Below are positions 38,448-49,870 of a stretch of 64,000 nt of DNA, piece after piece. The stretch lies in contig JAEOAD010000052.1 of NCBI GenBank assembly GCA_036365145.1, forward strand, positions 14,011,501-14,075,500, written 5' to 3'. The stretch comes from Orientallactaga sibirica (taxonomy: Eukaryota; Chordata; Mammalia; Rodentia; Dipodidae). Within the stretch, counting starts at the first letter, position 1, and the number at the start of each line of letters is the position of its first letter. Under the pieces are notes generated by a model that searched no databases, had not been told where the DNA came from, and saw only the letters and a program-made list of their open reading frames with translations. A program made the translations under genes and the position numbers.

Positions 38448-38608
38448 TCAAGTGTGGTGGCGTATACCTGTCAACCCAGCACTTGGGAGGTAAAGGTAGG
38501 AGGATCAGGAGTTCAAAGTCTTCATCAACTACAGAATGAGTTTGAGGGCAGTCTGGGGTACATGAGGCACTATCTCAAAACATACAAAACCAAACCAAAA
38601 CAAAACAG
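38448..38608 (+). mobile_element. B1 SINE, diverged
   Basis: CAAGTGTGGTGGCGTATACC head, tail (CCAAA)n. Confidence 0.78.
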
Positions 38609-39361
38609 GTAAAATAATCAAAAGTCAGAATGGGATTTATTTCGAGGGCAAAAGCATATTGAATGGAAAGGAGAAATGAGAGCTTTGTGGAATGCCAGTG
38701 TCCTTTATGTTTGTAGGTGGTAAGCATAAATGTGTACACAAAGGTACATTGTTAACACTGTACTGGGCTTCATGTATAATACCTCAATAAAACAGTATTA
38801 CATGGTATTTGAATTTTCTTTTTTCTTTCTTCCTTTTTTTTGCTGTTTCTTTTTTATCTTGGCTTTAATTATTTTAAGTCTAAAATGGAGGCATGACCAA
38901 TTGTAAGAAGAAACAATAGAAATGTTTGTTTTATTTTTTTTTCTAAGTAGAGTAAACTCTCAGCTCTCTCTATTGGTCTGAGCTCCACTCCCAGTTAAAA
39001 AGAGTTCAAAAGTCCTACTAGCTGGTAGCTGGGCTATGTTTAGCAGAAACCACTCAGGAGTGGCATGGGGCAGAGCCAAGCACACTCTGCATCTGGTAGG
39101 GTTGGCTCTGGGCAGGATCTTTGTGCCAACCTGTGTCAGTAACTCAGGTGTTTCAAACCTCCACTGTGGCCAGCATCAGAATGTAAGATCTGTTACTGGG
39201 AGTTGGGAGGGAGAGTGTCAGACAGAAGTCCACTGGACAGCAGACTGGTCATCAAAGAGCTCAGAGCAGCTGCACTGGCTGCTCCCAGAGCACAACTTCC
39301 CTTTCTGCTTTCCTGGTTAGACTTTTTATTATTATTATTTTGTTTTATAAAAATGGATTCA
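38609..39361. other. intergenic, no feature recognised
   Basis: Nothing recognised; two small overlapping open frames at 39036-39445 run into a B1. Confidence 0.5.
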
Positions 39362-39510
39362 GGACCAGGCATGGTGGCACACGCCTTTCATCCCAGCACT
39401 CCGGAGGCAAGTAGAAGGATCGCCATGAGTTTGAGGCCACCCTGAGACTACATAGTGAATTTCAGGTCAGCCTGGGCTAGAGTGAGACCCTACCTCAGGA
39501 AACCAGAAAA
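39362..39510 (+). mobile_element. B1 SINE
   Basis: GACCAGGCATGGTGGCACAC head. Confidence 0.88.
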
Positions 39511-39512
39511 TA

Positions 39513-39745
39513 GGGCCTGGAGAGATGGCTTAGTGGTTAAGCGCTTGCCTGTGAAGCCCAAGGACCTTTGGTTCAAGGCTTGATTCTCCAGGACCCACAT
39601 AAGCCAGATGTACAAGAGGGCCCATGCATCTGGAGTTTGTTTGTAATGGCTGGAGGTCCTAGTGCGCCCATTCTCTATCTATCTGCCTCTTTCTCTCTCT
39701 GTCTGTCCCTCTCAAATAAATAAATAAATAATAAAAAAAAAAATA
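39513..39745 (+). mobile_element. DIP-type SINE
   Basis: GGGCCTGGAGAGATGGCTTA head, long CT-rich region and (AAAT)n. Confidence 0.9.
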
Positions 39746-39960
39746 GCTGGGCATGGTGGCGCACACATTTAATCCCAGCACTCGGGAGGCAGAGGTAGGA
39801 GGATCGTCATGAATTTGAGGCCAGCCTGAGACTACATCATAGTGAATTCCCATTCAGCCTGCCAGAGCGAAACCCTGCCTCGAAAAACAAACAAACAAAC
39901 AAAAAAAAAACAAAAACAAAAAACAAAAAACCAATAAATAAATAAATAAATAAAAATAAA
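39746..39960 (+). mobile_element. B1 SINE with long A-rich tail
   Basis: AGCTGGGCATGGTGGCGCAC head. The tail is (AAAC)n then (AAAT)n for about 75 bases. Confidence 0.9.
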
Positions 39961-39971
39961 AAATGGATTCA

Positions 39972-40185
39972 GGGCTTAGTGGTTAAAGCTCTTGCCTGTG
40001 AAGCCTAAGGACCCTAGTTCGATTCCCTAGTACTCATGCAAAGCCAAATGCTCAAGATGACACATGCTTCTGGAGTTCATTTGCAGTAGCTGGAGGCACT
40101 GGCGCGCCCATTCTCTGTTTCTGTCTGCCTCTCTGTCTCTCTCTCTCCCCCTCGAAATAAGTAAATAAAATAACCAAATTTTAAA
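39972..40185 (+). mobile_element. DIP-type SINE, 5'-truncated
   Basis: Starts at GGCTTAGTGGTTAAAGCTC; body and tail complete. Confidence 0.87.
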
Positions 40186-40838
40186 AAAACAGATTCATTT
40201 TTCAACACCTCCTTTTGAAATGTTAGGTTGGGCACACCAGGGACAGGTATTTAGATCGTAACAGTGAAGGAGTTCCCTGGGTAATTCTTTTTTTTTTTTT
40301 TTTTCTCTGTGACTCAGTTTAACCTCTGGGATTCACTCCACTTCACGTCTTCCTTCATCAGTCTCTGTAATAATTATCCATGTCGCAGCGATGCTTCCAG
40401 ACTTAATGAATGCTCACAAGCCTCTTTGAAGTGTTCCGATGGAAAGGATGCTGTTCTGAGTTCTCCTTTCAAACTCCAGCCAGGCAGGAAGTGTGGTGTG
40501 TCTCACTCCACCCCCAGGGTGCTCCCAGGTACCTCCCAGATCCCTTCTGCCTCAGTTACAGTAGCTTCCCTCAGCCAATGGAAGGATTCTAGTTCTACAT
40601 TTTGCTCACTCGTCTAAAAGAAAAGTATAAACAAAGGCAAACCAATTCATAATTGAGACATTTGGAGAATCATTCGACACAAGTTGGTAAGTTGCTGTGG
40701 ACAGTAAAGAGCTTTTAGCTCAAAAGTAGGGTGTGGCTTGACCTTCAACGCAGGGCAAAAATGTGTCAAACTCTGAGATCAAAGATCAGCTTTAAATTAT
40801 TTATTAAAACATTAAAAAACATTTAAAATTATTTATTA
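40186..40838. other. intergenic, no feature recognised
   Basis: A T18 run at 40288-40305; otherwise nothing recognised. Confidence 0.5.
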
Positions 40839-40985
40839 GCTGGGTGTGGTGGTACACATTTAATTCCAGCACTCAGAAGGCAGAGGTAGAAGGACTGCTG
40901 TAAATTCGAGGCCAGCCTGGGACTACAGAGTGAGTTCCTGGTCAACCTGGCCTACAATGAGATCCACCTCAAAACAAACAAAAAA
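40839..40985 (+). mobile_element. B1 SINE
   Basis: AGCTGGGTGTGGTGGTACAC head. Confidence 0.87.
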
Positions 40986-41147
40986 ATACATCCAAACATA
41001 CACAGAGAGAGAAAAGAGTAGGAACACTGACACAGCATTGATAAAAGTAATCTGGGAGATGGCACTAAGACTGTGTGGGGGTGTTGTCTCTTAGTATTGT
41101 AACCAATAAACTTGGCTTTGCTTGACTTAAACAAAATCAAATCTGTG

Positions 41148-41510
41148 GGGACCGAGGAGCTGGTTCAGTGGATAAAGCACTTGTTGCTCAAGCAGAAGGA
41201 CCAGGGTTTGGATCCCTAGCACCCACATGAATTCTGGGCGGGCATGGCAGCCAGCCTGTAGTCCTAAAGCTTAGAAGCGGGGTGATTGGGGATCTCCAGG
41301 CAAGCTGGCTAGACTAGACCAGCCACATCCGTGAACGCCAACTTCCTGGGGAAAACCTTACTCAGTAAATATAATGCAGAGGGATCAAGGAAGATATCTG
41401 ATGTCAATCTCTGGCCTCTTCCACATGTGCACACTCATGGGTGCACATGTACACCCACACACATATAAACACACAAATGTACACACCACATACACATGCA
41501 AAATAATTAA
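41148..41510 (+). mobile_element. B3-type SINE (B2 superfamily)
   Basis: GGAGCTGGTTCAGTGGATAA head, GGTTTGGATCCCTAGCACCC, CAAGCTGGCTAGACTAGACC, CTGATGTCAATCTCTGGCCT and an ACACA-rich tail. Confidence 0.72.
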
Positions 41511-41572
41511 ATCAACGAGCAAACAGGATTGTGGTGGACTGAAAAATGGTAATAAAATGATGACAATATGAT

Positions 41573-41630
41573 TCATGTCTGTAATTCCAGCACTCGGAAG
41601 GTGGAGGCAGGATCAGACGTTCAAGGTCAC
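41573..41630 (+). mobile_element. B1 fragment
   Basis: CATGTCTGTAATTCCAGCAC to GACGTTCAAGG. Confidence 0.6.
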
Positions 41631-41829
41631 TCTAATGGTGCAGCTTTCCCTGCGCTATCTATTCGTGTACCTGTAAGAGCCCCACCCAGGCATCTCACTG
41701 GTTCACCACGCTGGCCTTGAATGGAATTCTTTCCTTGGTTTGTCAGCGCCCTCCCTCTCTGGGGTGAGTGGATGTTTCTTTGTATCTCCCCAGAACAGGT
41801 TCAGCTTCCATATTTAAAATTTTAACTCT

Positions 41830-42046
41830 TGGGCTGGAGAGATGGCTTAGCGGTTAAGGCATTTGCCTACAAAGCCAAAGGAACCAGGTTCGATTCTCCA
41901 GGTCCCATGTAAACCAGATGCACATGGCGGTGCATGCGTCTGGAGTTCATTTGCAGTGACTGGAGGCCCTGGTGCACCACTCTCACCCTCTCTCTCTCTC
42001 TGTTTCTAATAAATAAGTAAATAAAAAGAAATCTTAAAAAAAAACT
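41830..42046 (+). mobile_element. DIP-type SINE
   Basis: GGGCTGGAGAGATGGCTTAG head. Confidence 0.9.
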
Positions 42047-42179
42047 CTCTAGCCTTAACTTGCTCTACCTCCCTCCCTTCCTCCTCTTTTCTTCTTCACA
42101 CACACGTATATAAGATGGCATACAGAGATTTAGGTATCATTCATTCTAGTACTTCCAAAAAAACTAGTTTTAGCTGATA

Positions 42180-42525
42180 GTGGTCCCTCTTTATCTCCCC
42201 AATCCTTTTCTCTCCCCATTTCTCTTTTCTTCTTCGATGCCTCCCCCTCCTGTGTATCTGTCAGATGTTCTTTTGCTCCTCCCACACCCACTTCGACCAT
42301 CTCCTTTGTTCCTGGTTTTGGTTACCATTCTGTCTTTATGGGTTTTACCCCACCCCCTATATGTACACACTTACAGACATTACAAGCTAGGGTTCACACA
42401 TATCAGAGAGCACATACAGGTTTGGTCTTGCTGAGTTTGAGTCATTTTCATTAATATAATTTCTTTCTAGATCCATCCACTTTCCTGAACATTCCATTTC
42501 ATTTTCCTGCAGTGTTGTAGAGAAC
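42180..42525 (-). mobile_element. L1 3'-end fragment
   Basis: Pyrimidine-rich 3' UTR followed by AGGGTTCACACATATCAGAG and TTTCTAGATCCATCCACTTTCC, parallel to the L1 at 63580-63680. Confidence 0.65.
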
Positions 42526-42605
42526 ACGATTGCACTAGGAGTACAGGCGCATGACACCATGCTGGGCTACATGTAGTTTCTGAAATCGATTTTCCTCACC
42601 ATGGA

Positions 42606-42765
42606 CAGTGGGACATGCCTATAACCCTAGTTCTTCTACAGGCTATTGTAGGCCTCTTGAAAGTTTGAGGCCAATTTCAGTGAGATTGTCCAAAAACAAA
42701 AATAAAACTGAGGACTGGGGCAGAGCTCAGTTATGTAGCACTTACCTAGAATTCAATCCCTTAGC

Positions 42766-42808
<43 letters not shown>

Positions 42809-42815
42809 CACTACC
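42606..42815 (+). mobile_element. degraded B1, ID element and (CA)n
   Basis: B1 remnant at 42606-42706, ID head GGACTGGGGCAGAGCTCAG at 42713, ending in a (CA)n run at 42768-42806. Confidence 0.65.
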
Positions 42816-42990
42816 AGGAAGAGGCATGATGTTCAGCCCAGTAGTTATAATTCTCACAGGTAATGAGTAAATGGTGCCATTCTTGTTAAAAAGTCCATTA
42901 TAACTCTGATGAATGCCAAGCAATTCCCAGAGCCAGCTCTTTCTTAAATGAACTGAGAAATAAAATTACAGACCTCGTGACCTTAGACTA

Positions 42991-43145
42991 ACGTGTGTGT
43001 GTGTGTGTGTATGTGTGTGTGTGATTTTACTTTTTTAAATGAAGCTTTGCTATGTAGCCAGGCTTGCTTTCAATTTGTGGCCATACTCTTGCCTCAGTCT
43101 CCCAGGCTGTGGGATTACAGACATGAGTCAGCACACCCGGCTGTA
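42991..43145 (-). mobile_element. (GT)n and old B1-related SINE
   Basis: GT tract at 42991-43023, then AGCTTTGCTATGTAGCCAGG to CAGCACACCCGGCTG. Confidence 0.65.
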
Positions 43146-43845
43146 ACACACACTTTGAGGCCTTGTTGATCCTTCCACTAGTATGACCTATCACTAAGCT
43201 AAAGACATATTTTTAAGATTCAGAATCCTGACACTTCCGTCTGTAGAAAAAGAAAGGCTTGTTAAGTTTGATAAAACAATTCAGACAAAATCGCTCACCT
43301 GGAGCCTCCCTTTTAACCCATAGTTTTCCAACTCCTGCGACCCGTGACACACCGAGGCCCATGGTGACCACTGTCAGCACCCTTGCCCTCTTGCCCTTTG
43401 TGAAGGGCATGTGTCTCATTTGCTTTGAGTCATAACCTAGTAAATTTAGAGAAGACATACAATGGACTTGGCTAGGGACAACGCTGTGAAGGCTGAACCC
43501 ACCCATATTACACACCTTCCTTTCTTATCTCAGACCATTTTTAAATAGAGCAAATAAAATGAGGCAACAGCACAATCACACTCTCCACGGTCTCCCTCTC
43601 TCGCTCTCTCTCTCTCCATGAAGAAGTAGTTAGCAGAATTGTTTGCCACTCACCCATTTTGCAGCCTGGGATCCTACTAGCAGCGTGTTGTCACTGCTCT
43701 CCTCCTTGTCGCCTTGCCTCCCCAGCCCACCCTGTCCTGCGGGCTTTGTCTTGACCCTTGCTTGCACTCCCGCTCATGTTCTCAGGGCCTCCAGGCAGGC
43801 AAGTAATTTAGCCACCACCTCCTCCTCCTCCTTCTTCTTTTTAAA
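43146..43845. other. intergenic, no feature recognised
   Basis: A CT-repeat lies at 43590-43615; no gene visible. Confidence 0.5.
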
Positions 43846-44041
43846 ATATTTTAAATATTTTTATTTATTAGAGAGAGAGAGAGAATGAATGGGCACACCT
43901 GGGCCTCCAGCCACTGCAAATGAACTCCAGACACATGTGCCACCCTGTGCATCTGGCTTTATGTGGGTCCTGGGGAATTGAACCTGAGTCATTAGGCTTT
44001 GCAGGCAAACGCCTTAAGCGCTAAGCCATCTCTCCAGCCCT
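43846..44041 (-). mobile_element. DIP-type SINE
   Basis: Full-length reverse copy inserted beside L2 sequence. Confidence 0.9.
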
Positions 44042-44044
44042 AGC

Positions 44045-44195
44045 CTCCTTCTTTTGATTGGTTCCTGTCATTCAGGTCTCTTTACCCTTAGGAAAGGCCT
44101 TCATTGATGCCCTAATCTGGAGTGAGCACTCTTTATCACATTATTTGATTTTATTCTCTGCATAGCACTTATCAACTGCTGATATTTTTATTTTT
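44045..44195 (+). mobile_element. L2 relic
   Basis: CATTCAGGTCTCTTTACCC, AGGCCTTCATTGATGCCC and GCATAGCACTTATCAACTGC follow the order of the L2 3' end. Confidence 0.62.
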
Positions 44196-44199
44196 TGTT

Positions 44200-44415
44200 A
44201 GGTGCTTTTCTGGGTTAGAGTGGGGTTTGGGTCTCATGTGTCCCTTTCTGGCCTCAAACTTGCTGTGTATCCAAGGATCACCTTTGGCTTCTACCTTCTG
44301 AGTGCTGGGAGGTAGACAGGTGTGTCACCACACCTGCTTTATGCTGTGCTGGAGATCAAACCCAGGGCTTTGTGCATGCTAGGCAAGCACTCTACTATCA
44401 GAGCTACAACTCCAG
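44200..44415 (-). mobile_element. old B1-related SINE plus ID element (B4-like arrangement)
   Basis: Diverged B1 part at 44200-44338 and reverse ID (GATCAAACCCAGGGCTTTG) at 44345-44415. Confidence 0.6.
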
Positions 44416-44462
44416 AGTATTTCTTTTTTTAAAAAAATTAAATTAATTATTATTGTTATTAT

Positions 44463-44607
44463 TTGGTTTTTCGAGGTAGAGTTTCACTGTAGCTCGGGCT
44501 GACCTGGAATTCACTATGTAGTCTCATGGTGGCCTCAAACTTTGGTGATCCTCCTACATCTGCCTCCCAAATGCTGGGATTAAAGGCATGCATCACCATA
44601 CCTGCTA
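44463..44607 (-). mobile_element. B1 SINE
   Basis: TTTTTCGAGGTAGAGTTTCA to GCATCACCATACCTG. Confidence 0.87.
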
Positions 44608-44612
44608 ACTTT

Positions 44613-44814
44613 ATTTTATTTATTTGACAAAGAAGAGAAACAGGCAGATAGAGAGAGAAAGAGAATGGGCATGCCAGGGCCTTCAGCTACTACAAATGAA
44701 CTCGAGATGCATGTGCTACCTGGTGCATCTGGTTTACGTGAAGTCTGGGGAATTGAACAAGGGTCCTTTGGCTTTGTAGGCAAGTGCCTTAACTGCTAAG
44801 CCAGCTATCCAGCT
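44613..44814 (-). mobile_element. DIP-type SINE
   Basis: TTATTTTATTTATTTGACAA head to GCTAAGCCAGCTATCCAGC. Confidence 0.87.
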
Positions 44815-44844
44815 CCAAATATTTGTTTCTTAAGAAACTATAAG

Positions 44845-45074
44845 CCAGGAATGGTGGCATAAGCTTTTAATCCCAGAATTTGGGAGGCAGAGGTAGGAGG
44901 ATTGCCATGAGTTCGAGGCCACCCTGAGAATACAGAGTGAATTCCAGGTCAGCCTGGGCTAGAGCAAGACCTTACATCGATGAATTTAAAAAAAAAAAAA
45001 AAAAAAGAATCACTACGAATTTGAGGTCAGCCTGGGTAGAGTGAGGAGTGAGACCTTGACTCAAAAAATAAAAA
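44845..45074 (+). mobile_element. B1 SINE and partial second B1
   Basis: First copy to the poly-A at 44990-45006, then a fragment TCACTACGAATTTGAGGTC with its own A-rich tail. Confidence 0.82.
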
Positions 45075-45594
45075 AGGAACTAGAATGTAAGCTCCACTAG
45101 GGAAGGAATTTTTTTATCGCATCTTATCTTTCCTGTTATAGCCACAGTACCCCAAACTGTATTTAACACAGGGAAGAAGTTCCAGGAGAGAGGTAGGGAA
45201 AAAGAGAGGAAAAGGGAAAAACAAAGACAGTGGGGAAGATATTTCTGATCTGGGCTGATTGTTGGTTATCTCTTTGCTTCACTCTAGAATATTTTCTCCA
45301 CCTCTTCTGGAAGCAGATCAGAGATCTTAAAGATATGCTGAGTGTATTGCTTAAGACTTCTTTACAGTGCTGAGAAGCAGACAAGGTAGCCTGAGAGTCT
45401 TTATGAGATATCGCCATCATTAGCCCAGTCTCCTAATTTATTACCATAGGAAATCAGGAAAACTGCTTTAAGTGCTTGAATTCAAGTGGCCGAGCTTAAA
45501 AGTAGAATAAAAACAGTTGCACTAAAGCTTCTCTTTCAAAAGAGATCAAAAATACATTGTTGGCAGCAGATGGAGTAATCTGTCAAGTATCCAA
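45075..45594. other. intergenic, no feature recognised
   Basis: Nothing recognised. Confidence 0.5.
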
Positions 45595-45617
45595 ACAGAC
45601 AGACAGACAGACAGACA

Positions 45618-45650
<33 letters not shown>
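45595..45650 (+). repeat. compound (GACA)n(CA)n microsatellite
   Basis: About six GACA units followed by about 15 CA units, running directly into the GAGA head of a SINE. Confidence 0.95.
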
Positions 45651-45652
<2 letters not shown>

Positions 45653-45872
45653 AAAGAGAGAGAGAGAGAGATTGAGAGAGGGAAAGAATGGCTGCTAGGG
45701 CTTTCAGCCATTGCAAATGAACTCCAGACATGTGTGCCCCCTTGTGAACATGTGTGACATTGCATACTTGTGTCAACTGTGTGTCTGGCTTATGTGGGCC
45801 TGGAGATTTGAACGTGAGTTCTTAGGCTTCATAGGGCAAGTGCCTTAATGGCTAAGTCATCTCTCCAGCCCT
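45651..45872 (-). mobile_element. DIP-type SINE, long variant
   Basis: Carries the CATGTGTGACATTGCA insert also seen at 3003-3212, and shares its CCTGGAGAT-TGAAC-TGAGTT spelling. Confidence 0.8.
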
Positions 45873-46225
45873 GAATTCAGGTTTTTATGGGTCTAGCCTT
45901 GTACATAAAGTTCTGGTGACTTGAACCTTGCTCAGGACCCATACCACTAGGCAGAGATTGGACCAGAATTGACATAACCTATAATAGGAGGCTCTGAGAA
46001 GACATGTCCACCTAGGGGCTGGTACAGCTCAGTTCCTCCTCGCAAGTCAACTATCATTTAAGTCACATGACTGGAGTGGGGGAAAGGTGAAAGGCAGGGG
46101 TGTGACTGGCTGGACTCTCCGTCTAGAGTTCATTGACTCCTAGCCGATGAGAGGTGAGTCTCTAGTCCACAGATAAGGAAGTGTTTGCTGCAAAGGGCCA
46201 GATAATAAACATGTCAGGATTTCCA
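45873..46225. other. intergenic, no feature recognised
   Basis: Nothing recognised. Confidence 0.5.
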
Positions 46226-46242
46226 GGTGACAGTTAGTCTAT

Positions 46243-46285
<43 letters not shown>

Positions 46286-46432
46286 TTTGGGGAGTATGGG
46301 TGCACCAGGGCCTCCTACCACTGCAAATGAACTCCAAACACATGTGCCACTTTGTGCATCTGGCCTTACATGGGCATTGAACCCAGGCCATTGGGCTTTG
46401 CACAAAAAAGCACCTTTAAACACCAAGCCGCC
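46226..46432 (-). mobile_element. DIP-type SINE with (TTTA)n
   Basis: Thirteen or so TTTA units at 46235-46287, then a shortened reverse body. Confidence 0.82.
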
Positions 46433-46560
46433 GGGTGTAGTGGTGCACACCTTTAATCCCAGCACTGGGGAGGCAGAGGTAGGAGGATCGCCATGGCTCA
46501 GTGGTGGAGTGCTTGCCTTGCACTTGTGAGTCCTGGGTTAGAGCCCAGGCTCCCGAATGA
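46433..46560 (+). mobile_element. B1 left half joined to ID element
   Basis: GCCGGGTGTAGTGGTGCACA to GGAGGATCGCC, then ATGGCTCAGTGGTGGAGTGC. The B1 stops mid-element where the ID-like head begins. Confidence 0.7.
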
Positions 46561-46599
46561 ATGAGTAAGAAAACAACCATTAAAAAATATGTGATAGGA

Positions 46600-46750
46600 G
46601 CCAGGCATGGTGGTGCACACCTTTAATCCCAGCACTGGGGAGGCAGAAGTAGGAGGATCACTGTGAGTTCAAGGCCACCCTGAGACTACATAGTGAATTC
46701 CAGGTCAGCCTGGGTTAGAGCGAGACCCTACCTTGAAAAACCAAATATAT
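46600..46750 (+). mobile_element. B1 SINE
   Basis: GCCAGGCATGGTGGTGCACA head. Confidence 0.9.
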
Positions 46751-46863
46751 ATACCACTCTTTGATCCTGGTGCAAACCAGGCTTCTGGTTGGGTTTGGCC
46801 TGAGGGCTGTCATCTGTCAACCCTGTTCTAGTCCCAAGCTGGCTGCTCAAGAGTGGAAGGACC

Positions 46864-47085
46864 GGGCCTGGAGAGATGGCTTAGCGGTTAGGTGCTTGCC
46901 TATAAAGCCTAAAAACCCTGGTTCGAGGCTCTGTTCCTCAGGACCCATGTCAACCAGATGCACAAGGTGGCGCCTGCATCTGGAGTTTGTTTTCAGTGGC
47001 TGCAGGCCCTGGCACACCCATTCTCAATCTATCTGCTTCTTTCTCTCTCTGTCTGTCGCTCTCAGATAAATAAATAATAAACAAA
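46864..47085 (+). mobile_element. DIP-type SINE
   Basis: GGCCTGGAGAGATGGCTTAG head with GGTTCGAGGCTCTGTTCC. Confidence 0.9.
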
Positions 47086-47754
47086 GAGTAGAAGGTCCTT
47101 TCAACAAGCTACTTGAGCTCATTTGGACTGAGTCTCCAGCTGCCTATTCCTCTCCAGGGCATGGTGATACTTTTGCCCATCTATGAGGACAGGTGGTCAC
47201 ACAGGGAGGAGCTAACTGCGTGGCAAGCTCTGTCAAAGCTGGGGTTGTGAGTGCTGGGCACTGACAGGGTGGGTGGGATGGCCAAGTAGATGTATAGGTC
47301 TGAGGGGTCAGAAAGAAATTGTTATTTCTTTGAACACTTTCAAGTACAAGTACTACACTCGAGTCTCAACCAAAGACAAGAATTTTTAGAGAAAGCTCAC
47401 AAGAAAATGTTTTGGGTCAGGCCATGTGTGGGAAGTACCAAGTCCAGGGGATCTTGGAGACTTCTCTTCAGGATCTGTAAGCTTCCCACTCTGTGTGGAG
47501 TGTAACACCTGCCCAGCACCTTGGATAATAATCTGTATTGCACCCTGGTGTGTTCATTCTGGAAACTGGATCCTCTAGACCCAGCAATTGTTGAATGCAG
47601 CATTTCCTTGAGGGAGAATGATGCTTTCTGAAAGAACCCTGTTCATCTAACTGTACTGGCTCGTCTTGGAGGTGAAAGAATAGACATCTGACTACATTAT
47701 GTTTTCAAGAACCTTCTCGTCATGTATTCAATCTTTGCATTCTGCTGAATCTGT
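47086..47754. other. intergenic, no feature recognised
   Basis: Nothing recognised. Confidence 0.5.
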
Positions 47755-48065
47755 GGTTGTCAACTTGACAGGATTTAAAATCACCACGGAAACAAATCTC
47801 TGGTCTTGTCAGGCAGGGATTTCCTAGGTTAGGTGGAGGACCCGGAACTATGGGTGGCACCACTGCACTTTGCTCGCTGCAGGGGTGGCACGTGGCACGG
47901 GTCCGAGCGGGCTGGAGGTGGGCGGAGCAGAGCGCTGGGCTTTGAGGACACCGCAGACCTGCTGCTCCTCATTGAAGGTGAAACCCCCTGACCCGCAGTT
48001 TGCCAGTTTGCTGAGACTTCTCCAAGCAAAACAATAAAACTTTTAGAACCAACAGAATGGTTCTG
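47755..48065 (+). mobile_element. LTR-like fragment
   Basis: GTTGTCAACTTGACAGGATT, AAATCACCACGGAAACAAAT and TATGGGTGGCACCA resemble the element at 31661. The right end is replaced by unrelated sequence leading into the minisatellite. Confidence 0.55.
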
Positions 48066-48140
48066 AAGAACACTTCTACTTCTTCTTAAGTGGCCAACAG
48101 ACCAGCTACAGACCACAGAATGACTCATGAATCAGCAAAC

Positions 48141-49806
48141 CCGAGCTTGGGAGATTCACACCCGAGGCCGCACTGGGAGATTCACACCCGAGGCCGCGCT
48201 GGGAGATTCACACCCGAGGCCGCGCTGGGAGATTCACGCCCCAGGCCACGCTGGGAGATTCACACCCGAGGCCGCGCTGGGAGATTCACACCCCGAGGCC
48301 GCGCTGGGAGATTCACGCCCCCAGGCCACGTTGGGAGATTCACACCCGAGGCCGCGCTGGGAGATTCACGCCTGAGGCCGCACTGGGAGATTCAGGCCCT
48401 AGGCTGTGCTGGGATATTCACGCCCGAGGCCGCACTGGGAGATTCACACCCGAGGCCGTGCTGGGAGATTCACACCCCGAGGCCATACTGGGAGATTCAC
48501 ACCCCGAGGCCGCATTTGGAGATTCACACCTGAGGCCGCGTTGGGAGATTCACACCCCGAGGCCATACTGGGAGATTCACACCCAAGGCCGCACTGGGAG
48601 ATTCATGCCCCGAGGCCACACTGGGAGATTCACACCCGAGGCCGCGCTGGGAGATTCACACCCGAGGCCATGCTGGGAGATTCACACCCGAGGCCACGTT
48701 GGGAGATTCACACCCGAGGCCGCGCTGGGAGATTCACGCCCCAAGGCCGTGCTGGGAGATTCACACCCCAGGCCACGCTGGGAGATTCGCACCCCGAGGC
48801 CACACTGGGAGATTCACGCCTGAGGCCGCACTGGGAGATTCAGGCCCTAGGCCGTGCTGGGAGATTCACGCCCGAGGCCGCACCGGGAGATTCACACCCG
48901 AGGCCACGCTGGGAGATTCACACCCGAGGCCATGCTGGGAGATTCACACCCGAGGCTGCACTGGGAGATTCACACCCGAGGCCATGCTGGGAGATTCACA
49001 CCCAAGGCCGTGTTGGGAGATTCACACCGAGGCCACACTGGGAGATTCACGCCCGAGGCCGCACTGGGAGATTCACACCCCCAGGCCACATTGGGAGATT
49101 CACACCCGAGGCCGCACTGGGAGATTCACACCCCGAGGCTGCACTGGGAGATTCACACCCGAGGCCGTGATGGGAGATTCACACCCGAGGCCGCGCTGGG
49201 AGATTCACACCCGAGGCCGCGCTGGGAGATTCACGCCCCAAGGCCGCGCTGGGAGATTCACGGCCACACTGGGAGATTCACACCCGAGGCCGCGCTGGGA
49301 GATTCACACCCGAGGCCACACTGGGAGATTCACGCCCGAGGCCACGCTGGGAGATTCACACCCGAGGCTGTGCTGGGAGATTCACACCCGAGGCCGCACT
49401 GGGAGATTCACGCCCCCAGGCCACATTGGGAGATTCACACCCGAGGCCGCGCTGGGAGATTCACACCCGAGGCCGGGCTGGGGAGATTCACACGCGCTGG
49501 GAGATTCATGCCCCGCTGGGCGCTGGGAGATTCACGTCCCACCCCTTGAGGCCATGTCCACGCTGGGAGATTCATGCCCTGAGGCCGCGCTGGGAGATTC
49601 ACGCCCCGAGGCCGCACTGGGAGATTCACACCCGAGGCTGCCCTTGGAGATTCATGCCCCGAGGCCGCGCTGGGAGAGTCACGCCCCAAGGCCGCGTTGG
49701 GAGATTCACACCCGAGGCCGCGCTGGGAGATTCACGCCCCCAGGCCACACTGGGAGATTCACGCCCCCAGGCCACACTGGGAGATTCACACCCGAGGCCG
49801 CGCTGG
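48141..49806 (+). repeat. 26-bp CpG-rich minisatellite
   Basis: About 1.67 kb of tandem units averaging 26 bp, roughly 60 copies. Each has GGGAGATTCAC followed by a CCCGAGGC-like part and an RCGCT or RCACT joint. Copies differ mainly at CpG sites (C/T, G/A), by one extra C in the C-run, and by short truncated units near 49261 and 49490-49540. The array stops abruptly at CGCTGGCAAG. Larger blocks are repeated too: the marker CAGGCCCTAGG occurs at 48393 and 48841, 448 bp apart, with similar neighbours. Confidence 0.97.
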
Positions 49807-49870
49807 CAAGAAACCAGGAGCTACAACAGAGCTTCTTAAGGTTTTCCACTCATGACCCCTTTTTACCCAA

